DNA of 64,000 nucleotides, from positions 10,894,292-10,958,291 of the forward strand of contig JAQFVV010012402.1 in the NCBI GenBank assembly GCA_028023455.1, written 5' to 3'. This DNA is from Epiperipatus broadwayi. Its lineage: Eukaryota; Onychophora; Udeonychophora; Euonychophora; Peripatidae. This document shows positions 11,215 through 21,757 of this stretch, piece by piece. The notes beneath the pieces are model-generated. The model ran no database searches. It was not told the DNA's origin and worked only from the letters and a program-made list of their open reading frames with translations. Made by a program: the position numbers and the translations under genes. Position 1 is the first letter of the stretch. Every line of letters starts with the position of its first letter.

Positions 11215-12606
11215 TTAATATTCTGTGTTAGTGGCCTGAGCGAATTTATCGTCAATGATCCTTAAATAAGCTCTTGCCTTAATGAAGCTCACCAATGACA
11301 TAGGGTCAATTAAATTGAGACCCCCTTCTCCAATCGGTAGCTGCATTATTTTAGTAGGTATCAGGCTATACTTCTTACCCCAAATATATCTTTTTGCCAA
11401 TTGAATGATCTTAAGACTAGTGGCATTAAAGATTTTCATCCATGGTCCATAGTAAGAGAGCACATCAACAGTAATAGCGTTAAAAACCTTTGCTCTGGTT
11501 GTTTCATACAATTTAAATGGGGAAAAGGCATTTATTTTAGTTTCGATGATTTTTACAACCAGTTTGTTCAAATGGGCACTCATTTTAGTTTTAGACAGAT
11601 AGAGAGGCAACCCTAGAAAGGAGGAAGGCGTGCCCAAGAAGTCACATGGGATTCTCCTGGCAGTGGCCAATTGCCATGCAGCTGACTTGGAAGACTGAAT
11701 ACATGAGCCTGTAGAGATCTGAAATTTATTTAAGATGTTAAAGATTCTATGCACACTGGCCACATTCTTGAATATAATAATAACATCATCGACAAAGGCA
11801 GTGACATGAACAAAGGCACCAAGCTGCGGTAAAAAAATCCCATTGGTTGAGGCTTCTATTTCCCTAATCATCGGATCCAGATAAACGGCAAAGAGGAGGG
11901 CTGCCAGAGGAGACACCTGTGGGATCCCCCTTGATGGAACAAAGAAATTAGAACACCTTGCAAAGTTTTTAAGCACTATTTTCCCGTTGGTCACATAATT
12001 GTTGATTGCTGTAATTAGATTCTCCTCACCCTCCACAAGTGGTGCCAATGAACTAGACAGAAATGACCAATCAACCACATCAAATGCAGATTTAAAGTCT
12101 ATCTGCATTGCAAAGAATTGAGTTAACTTATTACACCTGGCATATCTGATTGCATCCTGGATCTTCATAATTGCATCAGTTGCTCTCTTACCTTTAATAG
12201 CATAATGAGCCACTGAAATTCTATTTTTTATTCTATTATACAATTTCTTCAATATAATTCTAGCAAATATTTTTGAGTCAATGTCCTCGATAGTAATATT
12301 TCTCAGGTCATTTACATATGGGATGTGTATATTCCTATTCTTTTTTATACAAAAAATTATTCTGTTATTAATCATTGGCCAATCTATTGGTTGTGCACAC
12401 AACTGATTGTAATATTTTGCAAGCACTTCAATTATCAAGTAAGATATTGATTTATAAATTCTGGGAGGTATAGAATCATGAGCAGTAACTGTGTGATTTG
12501 ATAGTCTAGTTATTTCCTCACTAATATCCAGGTGTGAGATATACTGCTGATCCTTGGCCACCATCATCCTTGGCCAATGATCTGAATTCCTTTCATCATT
12601 TCCCAT
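11215..12606 (-). pseudogene. LINE A ORF2, reverse transcriptase segment
   Basis: A 463-codon open segment covers the RT palm and fingers. Landmarks in order are DLRNITIEDIDSKIFARI, the AFDVVDWSFL block with the first catalytic Asp, GIPQVSPLAALLFAVYLDP, and the FVDD box at residues about 271-274 with both aspartates intact. One oddity is GIPQV where most L1-like RTs have Q-G in this loop. It catalyses target-primed cDNA synthesis in active relatives. The frame is separated from the endonuclease by two frameshifts (via 12564-12845) and from the C-terminal segment by a TAA, so no full ORF2 can be made. Confidence 0.85.
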
Positions 12607-12845
12607 AGTGTTTTGCAGATTTTTATATATGTCTGATCCACATGCAGCCCTGACAAAACCTCTCCATTCTCAGTTTTGACACATGTGATACCTCTAGACT
12701 GAGGCACGTACACCTTGGCATAGTTCAATGTTGGTTTTATGATGCAGGCAATATTAGGGAGTATCTTTCGCAATCTTATAGCATATATTTCTTCCTGCGT
12801 TTTCTCATAGATGTCATTATATTCTTCCTGCAGGGAGTTGATCAA
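12564..12845 (-). pseudogene. LINE A ORF2, linker between endonuclease and RT
   Basis: This open stretch of about 93 codons lies in a third frame relative to the flanking ORF2 parts and overlaps the start of the RT segment by about 40 bp. It shows INSLQEEYNDIYEK, a helical linker, consistent with the region between EN and RT in L1-like ORF2. A +/- frameshift at each end explains the frame changes. The 160 bp between 12846 and 13009 is probably also linker but is not open. Confidence 0.6.
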
Positions 12846-13009
12846 TGAGCGATTATTAGAGTAGTTAAAGAATGCAAGGTTTTAGCAATGTCATTTAAGG
12901 GGGATTTCATTTGGTTTTGAGACAAATCCAGTTCCATTCCAGAAGAACAGACATCAGATATAAGTTTTTTCAATCTAATCCAAGCCACACATGGAGACAA
13001 GGCTGTTTG

Positions 13010-13795
13010 CTAAGTGAAGTAACAAGAAGCTACAATTAAATTCGATCTCTGATCACAGGTCAAATTGAATGAATTACTAATATTTTTTTTTATGCTAAAC
13101 TGGTAGCTACATTCTGGATCCCCATCATAGAGCCTTATCACCAACTTTACACGCAGGTGATCAGAGAAAGCAACAATTGAAGTATCAATTTCAACATCTT
13201 TTATCTTAGATCTCGAAATGAAAAACAAATCAATCAGTGATGAGTAACGACTATTAAAAAAGGTAAAGGCATTTGCTCCATATTTACTTTGACATGGCAG
13301 CACATCAATATCCTGCAACTTATTTTTTAGCTGAACTGGAATGTCCTGAAATGTGACATTAAAATCCCCTCCAATTATTACTATTCCTGGATGCAGAGTC
13401 AAGTGGAACTGCATCTCTTTAATAATTTTGGGCACCTCCCTTCCTCTATTTGTCAAATAAATTGTTACAACATAGTGCATCTGTTCTTGCATTTGAAAAG
13501 AGATTACTATGTGATTGTTCTGCATACTTATGATCCGCACCTTATAAATTTTAGACTTTATATTAATTAGAATGGCAACACCTTGTGCCGGTCTAATGTT
13601 CTGCTTGTACAATAATAGACCTTTTCGTTTAATTTGATCGATAAACTGTTCAGGTGTGTTTACATTTATCTTTGTTTCTGTTAGAATAGCAATATCAAAT
13701 TTTTGTGAAGCAAGATAATCAGTAAGCTTTAGTACCTTGTCATGGCTGTTGATGCCTCTAACATTAATGGTGACTATATTTAATGACTTATACAT
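13010..13795 (-). pseudogene. LINE A ORF2, AP-type endonuclease domain
   Basis: It starts 18 bp downstream of the ORF1 stop, the normal ORF1-ORF2 spacing for a compact LINE. Exonuclease-endonuclease-phosphatase landmarks are INVRGI (residues ~10-15), ILTETKIN with the catalytic Glu, GGDFNVTF at about 142-149, and the C-terminal IVAFSDHLRVKL with the SDH motif at about 209-211. These match APE-type endonucleases of non-LTR elements, which nick the target to prime reverse transcription. The frame ends at a TAG (13010-13012) before the linker, so translation would release the endonuclease alone. Confidence 0.85.
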
Positions 13796-13813
13796 AGTGC
13801 GGATCCAAAGATT

Positions 13814-15310
13814 TCATTGCCTTATACTACTATAGCCACTTTCATGACCACAATCATTCATATTAACACCAGTCTCATTATGGTATAGATTTACTATTTC
13901 CAGTTCCATTTTATTTTGGTTTAGTTTCTCTGTTTCAAGTTCTGACTCAGTTAAAGATGGGTGCCTTCCAGGGACATTTGACAGAAAATATTCTATTTGC
14001 TTATTTTTTTTTTCCTTTACTTCAGTTTTCTCTATATCAGTTATGTCAACAAGCTTATTATTATCATTATTAATTATGTTGTTTTCCGTTTTCTCTATAT
14101 CATTTACCTCAACATATGTTTCTTCATTTTCCATAATTGCTGAGCTTTCATCAACTAGGCACTGCCTCTGTATTTGAGCAGGTGCAGCATTATCTAGTTC
14201 AAGATCATCAATAATTTCCTGCTCGTATATAAGTTCTTCATCAGGACTATTATTTACAACATTAGCCCAAGATTTTAATGGAGCTATGTTACAGTAGTGA
14301 TTTAGACGATTGAATTTATTACATTTGGCACATGGCCCAGCATCACACAGAGCTGCAATGTGACCAATATGATTACATCTAAAACAAATGGGTGGCCTAC
14401 CTTTAATAATAATGGAGATTGGCATATGATCTTTAAAAATTTTATGTGGGATCTGTTCCCTTGAAATGCCCTTGTTCATTTTCAACACAATTGACCATGA
14501 ATTTGAGGGGATTTGAAATGCAGTTCCGGGTGTTAATAATCTTTCCATTTTATTAACTTCGGCATACGACGCCATTTCCGACTTAAAAAACTCAACATCA
14601 AAATTAGGCGGAGTATGCAAAACTTTTCCGTAAACTAGGGGGTTCGGTTCTTTCGCGACATAATATATTTTCTTATTTTGAATTTTTTTTATTGTTGCCT
14701 CCGCTTTTTCTTTTTGATCGGTGGTAAAATACTCAATAGAAACAAAACCCCTTGCAACAAAGAAAGCTGTATGTTTAACGGTATTTAATAAACTATTTTG
14801 ATCAAGAACCTTAAGGTATTCGTTTATATCAGGTTTATCAAGGACATGTTCACCGCTGAACTCATTAGATTGCATAATTAAACTAAAAATGGACATACAT
14901 GCCGACATACAACTAGTAAATATCCTTTTCCAGTAAGAGTTTAAACGAATGAAGGCCCTTGATGGGGGTTGACTAGAAACATTATCCGCAAGCGTATAAT
15001 CACTAAAATCTAGATAACTTGTATCCTGTTTATCTGCATTTTTCCCCACATGTAAACATAAATCCTCTTCCTTTGTGTCCTGGTTTTTTTCCTTGAATGC
15101 ACTAATATTATTTTCTTTATCCAGTTTTCTTTTTTTATTGCGTAGCTCAATACTTTTTACTTCGGTCGTAACGTTATTACTAACGGCAACAGAATTCTCA
15201 CATGTATTACCTCCATCTTTAGATATTATAGTTTCATCACCTTTCAAACCTTTATTTATCACTTTGTTCTTTTTTGATGACTTCTTCGTCATATTAAAAA
15301 TGCACAACAA
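13814..15310 (-). CDS. LINE A ORF1 protein with CCHC zinc knuckles
   Basis: An intact open frame of 498 codons. The first ~70 residues are lysine-rich (TKKSSKKNK), suggesting RNA binding or nuclear entry. Residues about 306-340 contain a CCHC knuckle, CFRCNHIGHIAALC, followed by an irregular second one, CAKCNKFNRLNHYC. The C-terminal third is acidic and Asn/Glu-rich. This matches the gag-like ORF1 of Tx1/L1-group LINEs, an RNA chaperone that coats the element's transcript. An upstream ATG at the same frame start sits in a 71-bp leader. It is the only open retrotransposon frame in the window, but its ORF2 partner is broken. Confidence 0.85.
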   Translation of the reverse strand: MLCIFNMTKKSSKKNKVINKGLKGDETIISKDGGNTCENSVAVSNNVTTEVKSIELRNKKRKLDKENNISAFKEKNQDTKEEDLCLHVGKNADKQDTSYLDFSDYTLADNVSSQPPSRAFIRLNSYWKRIFTSCMSACMSIFSLIMQSNEFSGEHVLDKPDINEYLKVLDQNSLLNTVKHTAFFVARGFVSIEYFTTDQKEKAEATIKKIQNKKIYYVAKEPNPLVYGKVLHTPPNFDVEFFKSEMASYAEVNKMERLLTPGTAFQIPSNSWSIVLKMNKGISREQIPHKIFKDHMPISIIIKGRPPICFRCNHIGHIAALCDAGPCAKCNKFNRLNHYCNIAPLKSWANVVNNSPDEELIYEQEIIDDLELDNAAPAQIQRQCLVDESSAIMENEETYVEVNDIEKTENNIINNDNNKLVDITDIEKTEVKEKKNKQIEYFLSNVPGRHPSLTESELETEKLNQNKMELEIVNLYHNETGVNMNDCGHESGYSSIRQ

Positions 15311-15381
15311 TTACCAACCTGGACAACTTCAGGGAAGAAACGAAAGCAAACAGGCAGACGCCATTACTCACCGGAAGTCAC

Positions 15382-15400
15382 CTCATTGTTGGCTGTAATC
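15382..15400. repeat. Target site duplication, right of LINE A
   Basis: CTCATTGTTGGCTGTAATC, partner of 10386-10404 with one mismatch. It fixes the element's 5' end at 15381. Confidence 0.9.
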
Positions 15401-17214
15401 AATTCAACCACATTATGTCTAAATATTAATATAATGAGAGTGATATAGAAGATTAGTCTTCAGAAACTATTCATCTTAAAGCTAATGATTGAGTATTTAA
15501 TGTAAGATTTGATAGAAAATGTCAAAAAAAACAAAACAACAACAACAAATGGAAGCTTTCTAGGGATCTCTGGAAAAGAGTGAATTTGTAATAGCCCTTT
15601 CTAAAGAGTACTTAATTGGTAAAACTATGCAGCTGAATTTATACAATTTGGGCATAGCTGCATTAGTGCTCTTGTAAATTAAAGTGTTCTGTGATAGTAT
15701 GAGAGTATAATCAGTGTTTTTTATTAGAAAAAAAAAACTTTATTCAAGATGATTACATATGTATGAATTACTAGCAACTTATACTAGAGAATTTCCAAGG
15801 CCAAGTCTTGTCATTCTTCATGCTTGGTGTATTCGGTACAATTGTAGTTGATACTCATTAAAAGATCTATGTTATTAATATTCAAAGACAATTCTGAGGG
15901 CCACAGGATAATGTTTTTAACTTGCAGGTAGTAAATTCTTCTCCATTTTTCATGCAATCTTATGTCTATTTAGGTGAACTAAGAAAATATTTTTCTTACA
16001 TGGTATGTAGTTCGAGTATGCCATCTCCTCTAGTGCCCATTCTCTTTCTTTTAACCATCATGTTCCAGTATTCAGTCTGTTTTTCTTGAGTTATTTGTAA
16101 TCATTTGCATGCAGGTTTAATTATCATCTTATGGTAATTTGACTCCATGTGTCCAAGTATAATGCATCAGGTGCTAATAAGCAGTCCCTGTTTTTGAGAC
16201 CACATAAATTGACTTTAATGTATATGTGTAGAAGATCGAGTATTATGACACTTTATTTTCTTTTTCTAGAGTGAACTGCTAAGACAATAGGCTTATTGTT
16301 AACATTCTTCAATGGAGTACAATAATATTATTGGATTAAAATGAGTTGGAAAAAATTATGTATTTAATGTTCAACTTTTAACAATTTTTAATTGCAAAAG
16401 TTTACATTAAAAAATTACCACCTGAAATAACAGTATTTTTAAAGATATTTAGCAAAGTAAATGAGGTACAGAAATATGCATTGAATTTTTTTCTCACAAT
16501 CAGGTTTAATGTTTCACATTTTGTAAGATAAACTATCAGATCTAAATTTCTTAACAAATGTTTTAAATGGTGCATGAGAAAATGAAAAAAGTTGAAAATT
16601 TAGAATTTCCAATATATATATAACTTTATTTTGAAAAGGCTGAGATTGTAGCAAGAATCAGTAAATTATTGAAAGTGAACCTGAAGACGAACTATGTCTA
16701 GTTATTTTAAAACTTTATGACTCACCTTATGTACTATTGGTAAAGGTTTTTGATTCAGCATTGCATGTTTTGCCAATACATATATATATTTTTATAAATT
16801 ACAAAAAGAAATAGCTTCACCTTTAAGTTTTAAAAGCAATATTTGTTTTTATTTTTTATTTAGGGTTAAACTATGTGGTTATGTCTTATAGTAAAATTAT
16901 ATTTTAAAAAAATTAGTGACAATTGATAGTTGTGCGTAAATGTCAAAATTATTTTACTTTGGTTTTTAAAAATTAAGAATTTTTCATTTAAAGTTTTTTG
17001 TAATATTTAGTCAGTATTATTTGTATAATTAATTAAAAATAAAATAAAGATAACTCTAGGTTAAGCTTCTATACTATGCACCCTCTCTCATTAATAAAGA
17101 TTGTCTCATATCAAAATTGTTTATTTATACAGTTATAATATTGATGCATATCTGACTAATTCAGATTAAACTAAGATTTTTCATTTAGCTAAAAATAATT
17201 ACCAATTATCAACT
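15401..17214. other. AT-rich non-genic DNA
   Basis: No coding or recognisable repeat signal; only homopolymers such as the A10 run near 15728. Confidence 0.55.
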
Positions 17215-17352
17215 GTTATTGTATGGCCATTTGGATTATCTACTGGAGAAAAAAACCCTAAGCTTGTCTATGACCCAAAACAGGATTAGATTTGATCTCC
17301 AAATCATGAATATAGCATATAAATGTACTAACTACTATGTCATGAGACCTTT
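17215..17352 (-). mobile_element. tRNA-derived SINE fragment
   Basis: On the minus strand the head reads CATGACATAGTAGTTAGTAC (A-box-like) and GGAGATCAAATCTAATCC (B-box-like) at tRNA-like spacing, followed by a body ending in TTTTTTTCTCCAGTAGA. A similar TTTTTTCTCCAGT tail follows the head at 25345. It is degenerate and would not fold as a functional tRNA. Confidence 0.5.
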
Positions 17353-17484
17353 CAATTAAAGCTATAGTTTTAATAACTTGAATTTTAAGATGGTCTTTTC
17401 ATATTGAATTATTTAGATGCTATTGCCCTTTTGTTTGATATCATTCATATTACAATCTTACACTATAAATTGTTTAGCATATTG

Positions 17485-17661
17485 TTTTCATATAAACTAC
17501 TAAACATCACATGATAACCATCTCTTATACTAGCACGTAATTGTTATTAAACAAGGCAAAACTCTCTCCATACAGATTTCTGGCATCCATTGATTACTCT
17601 GGTTGGCACAGGGTGGCACTACTGTATGGAGAGAGTTTTTGCCTTGTTTTCATATAGAAAC
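17485..17661. mobile_element. Hairpin-bearing SINE-like element, copy 2
   Basis: The body starts CATCACATGATAACCATCTC and ends GCCTTGTTTT, like 537-759. The inverted arms are 17550-17575 (AACAAGGCAAAACTCTCTCC onward) and 17622-17649. It is shorter than copy 1, lacking much of the inner loop and part of the left arm. Candidate target duplications are TTTTCATATAAAC (17485-17497) and TTTTCATATAGAAAC (17647-17661), although seven bases separate the left one from the body start. Confidence 0.65.
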
Positions 17662-20204
17662 CGAATGTCTTATAGTTATGTTTTTAAGAAATATAACATG
17701 GCTCATTCTTATTACATCTAAAGATGAAAAATCCTAACCTGATGTGTTATTGAAATCAGATTCATTAACAGCTTTAGATAGAAAAGAATCTATATAATGC
17801 TTAGCTAAATTGAAAATTCACATTATACTGATAAATAAAGGAAAAAAACCACTTAACTTTATTTGTCAAACAATTAATACATATGTAAGGATTACAAATT
17901 TAATAATTCTTTCTTTTCATTATAATTGTTGTTGATATTATTTGATGTGGACATTCACTAGTATTTATTTATATTAATATTAAATGAAATTCCTCTTTCA
18001 TTTAATGAAATGGTGAAAAGAAAAAAAATTAGGTGTTAATTCTCTTTGCATATCTACTGTTTTGCATAAACGTTTACTTTTTATTGTGAAAAGGTTTTTT
18101 TAAATCAAAATTAGGAGCCATGTGCAATACATAATCACAAAGTAATACATCACTGATATTTTAAATGTTTACTAATTTGTACTCTATGATTTTGATTATG
18201 TTTGTAGTAGTATTTTACTGAGAAGAATCTGGTGAAAAATGTGATATTAGTTTTATCATTTTAATAATATTCAGATGTTTTTCCTTTTCTTTATTTTATT
18301 TATAATTAGTTTGCTTAATTAAACATTTCAAATGTTAATTAAGTATAAATCTTTACTTATCTCACCATCAAAATGTTTAAGCAAACTATTTTAATAATAA
18401 TTTATCGCTACTTCTGCTTTGATCTTCTATTTCTTTTATAATTGATGTGCATAGAATATTTACATTTACAAGATTTTTTCCTCAACATTTCTGTTTATAA
18501 ATGTTCATGAAACATTGTTAATATGCACTTCTGATAACACTTCAGTCTTATTACTGAATTATATATTGTTAATGAATTTTAATTTATTTTATAAATCACT
18601 TATGCCTACTGATGCAAACTTATTTGTACTAGAAATCATTGCAACAATTTCATTACTACTTTTAACATTTTATATTTTTAGCACTCGGGATGAATTTTTT
18701 AATCCAGTATTTGTTTTTTAACTTTCCTTTTCAGTTTTTCTATTTTTAACTGCTATATTTATAATATTAATACATTGTAGTTTATGTACTCTTTTCTAAC
18801 TCTTTATTTTTTCAGTTAATATAGTACGCAACATTCCAATGTATTTAGTGGTCAAATTTTAATGTAATTTAATTTAAAATCTTTGTTATAGAGTGGGCCA
18901 TTTCTGAAGTTTCATCAAATGCATTCTGATATATTATACTTTTCTGACTTTCTGCCATAGTAAATTATATTTTACAATTTTTTTTTTACTCAAATAGTTT
19001 AATTTGACAATTAATTAATACACCTTTTGCTTTAGAATCTCTATATTTTTCTAGTTTTAGCAAAAAAATTTATTCCTAATTTTTTTTTTATTTGGAGAGA
19101 TTATTTCCAATTATGCAAGTCTTATTTAACCACCATTAATCTTAGCAATTATTTGTACAATTTTTTTGTTATATTACATATAAATTTATATCTTCATTTA
19201 AGAAATTAGTTATAATTTGCATATTAATAACATTACTATGATGAATATAATTAGTTCATTTTTCTAACTTTTCCTCTAAAAGATACTTTCAAAATGCAAG
19301 CACTGGTTTCGCTTATACTATTATAATTCTTTTAAAAAATTCCATTGAAACTTTACAAATTAATATATCTGAAAAAAAAAACCATTCATTAATTTAATAA
19401 TTTCAAATCATAATGTACTGCAGTTTGCCACTGATAGACAGTCTTTGGAGAGACTCAATTTTTTTTTAACTTTCAAAATTAAACATTCACTTCGAATATT
19501 AACCAAGACTCATAAAAAAACTTAATAATTGATCTCTGTTTGTATTCTTATATGTTTTGAAGTGTTTGATCACATTTTATATACAGAATTTTTAAAATAT
19601 AAATCATATTTAAGTTTGATACTATTATTTTCTATTTTGTTAATAATATATACAAATTTAATTTTAGAATTGTGAGGCCAGAACTCAAATAACATATGGA
19701 ACTTATAATCAAAAATGCTGACAATAAGGTAATATAGTAAAATGCTTAATTATGTCATTTTAGGTAAGGAATAAAAATTCCAGATAAACCTGAAAATGGA
19801 GCATTAATTTTTTTTAATTACCCTAATGAATCAGATGCTACATTGGCAATTGGCTATGTTTTTGAGTGGATTATTTTTCTAGTGTTTTTATTTTTGTAAA
19901 AGATCTTCCTTTATACAATTGTAACCCTTCTTCAAATCTGCTTCTGTTAAAATGCATTCCTTATTTTTAGTAAGCATATAATGATTTTAGAATGTAATAT
20001 TAAATGCAAATTGTTTTGAATTGAAAGTGTATCAAAATTTATTATTAAAATTTAAATATTTATAATGCATAAAACTACTAATTATATTTAAAGAACTCTG
20101 ATAATATATATTTTTCAATAGCATGAAAAGTTTACAAACTTTATATATATTAATTAAATAAATAAATCACATTAATTATAGAGAACTCAGTAGTTCATGA
20201 TATT
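17662..20204. other. AT-rich non-genic DNA
   Basis: Nothing recognisable. Short open frames here (for example 18515-18721) have no family motif and a base composition identical to the background. Confidence 0.55.
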
Positions 20205-20345
20205 ATCTCTAGATAGCGCAATGATAGACCGTCAGACTCGAGAATTAAAAGTCTCTGGATCAAAATTCAACCTGTTATTTACAATCCTTGAATGTCACAT
20301 AATTTTTTTTCATTATTTCTGGACACCAGTATAATATCTGATGTT
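20205..20345 (+). mobile_element. tRNA-derived SINE fragment
   Basis: TAGCGCAATGATAGACC (A-box-like, reminiscent of an arginine tRNA D-arm) is followed at tRNA spacing by CTCTGGATCAAAATTCAACC (B-box-like). A tail with a long T-run and TTTCTGGACACCAGT follows. It is too degenerate to be a tRNA gene. Confidence 0.5.
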
Positions 20346-20597
20346 TAGAAATGATAAAGTATTATATTTTAAATATATACTATAATCTATTGTGCCAGTT
20401 TCGACGTTTCTTCCAAATATGATGATGTATGTATAGTATTTAAAATATTTTTTGATGTCAACTTGTTATTTCATTATGAAATAATAATTGCTAAAACTGC
20501 CAATTAATAATTCTCTGTTATCTGGCAAAACATGCCACTTACCACAAGAGTTTAATTAATATCTTAACAATATTTTATTAATTATTTCATTTAAAAG

Positions 20598-21757
20598 TAC
20601 ACCTGGGTCTTGTTTTATGCAGATTATTTTAATGCGATTTTGAAGTTATGCGATTCATGTTTTTTCTTAATATCTTTCATATTTCACTATATTTATTAGA
20701 TATCAAGAAATTTAAATTATTGATAACTTATTTTGACTTGAAATACTTTTTTTTTTCAAAAAATATAACGTTATATTAGCAGCTAACATAAATATGGACT
20801 GAAGCTATATTTAGAATCTTAGCTTCTATGTAAATAACCTACTTATAGTAATGAGTAAATAATAATAATAGATTTATACTTACATATAAATATATCACAA
20901 TAAATATTCAAAAATTTTAAAACGTATTTTGTTATATATAACAGAAATAAATAAACTTTTAGATTTTTAAAATAAATAACGAAAATTTTATTGATTTTAT
21001 AAACAGAAAATAATCTTTCTAATGATAATGTATAACCTTTTTGTTTTGATTGCAATCTCATTTTTTTAATATAGAAACAAAATGTGAACCTTTAAAATTT
21101 ATTTCAGTAGTAAACAAAAAAAAACAAATTTATTATTTTCTGATATGTAAAAATCAGTTAATCATAGATTTTAGGTTGATATGTCAGAAAATGCTGAAAT
21201 CTGAGAGAGTTTCCTGCAATGAACAACCTCTTAAATTTCAATGAGAGCTAAATAGTTATATGTCTAGATATTGCGAGCTTTATAAACAATTAGTAAAATC
21301 ATATCTCAAAGTTTAATCACCGATTACATTGTCGACAGAAAACCATTAACACAGCACAAGACTGAAAGTGGCGCTAGTTGTACTTGCTCTTGTGATGAAT
21401 CTGATTTCTTACCAGTTCACAAATGAATGCACATTGTCAAATAGCAGTAATGATTAAAATATGTATGAAAAATGTAAAATTAAATACTGTAGTTAATAAA
21501 TAAAGTAAAAAAAAGTTTGTCTTGTATTAATTTTTTTCAAATATTTGAGATTTTTTATTAGTCATACTTTATTTCCTTATTTTTTTTTAATGCAAATTTT
21601 AAAATAATTTTTCCTTGTTGCTTTGCTTTATATGATTTCTGAAAATTACAGAACTTATCCCCCATTTTTCAAGGTAAGTTAAGTCTTTTTTGCGCAATAT
21701 TTTTAATGTGAGTTTTCTGCAGAACCTATCTACCACATAAAACGAGACCCAGGTGTA
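20598..21757. mobile_element. Non-autonomous DNA transposon with TA duplication
   Basis: Terminal inverted repeats CACCTGGGTCTTGTTTTATG (from 20600) and its counterpart CATAAAACGAGACCCAGGTG (ending 21755) match at 19 of 20 positions and are flanked by TA on both sides. This is the signature of the Tc1/mariner/pogo superfamily. The left subterminal region (ATGCGATTTTGAAGTTATGC) is the kind of sequence seen in pogo/Tigger-type elements. The 1156-bp interior has no transposase; the small open frames at 20843-21061 and 21050-21244 show no DDE or helix-turn-helix motif. It is probably an internally deleted copy mobilised in trans. Confidence 0.65.

Larger units (their letters stand above)
10405..15381 (-). 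mobile_element. LINE A: near full-length Tx1/L1-like non-LTR retrotransposon
   Basis: This is a 4977-bp element on the minus strand, bounded by 19-bp direct repeats with one mismatch and ending in a T10 run on the plus strand (poly-A on its own strand). It has a short 5' leader (15311-15381), ORF1 with zinc knuckles, and ORF2 with AP-type endonuclease, reverse transcriptase and a C-terminal zinc motif. ORF2 is broken by frameshifts and stops while ORF1 is open, so the copy is dead but not ancient. The F-x-DD RT box, the K-AFD-x-x-DW-S-FL block and the APE endonuclease point to the L1/Tx1 group; exact clade needs a phylogeny. Confidence 0.9.

Noticed and set aside
20205-20290. tRNA gene candidate
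   Set aside because: The A-box and B-box resemble a tRNA, but the acceptor and anticodon stems do not pair. Better read as a SINE head.
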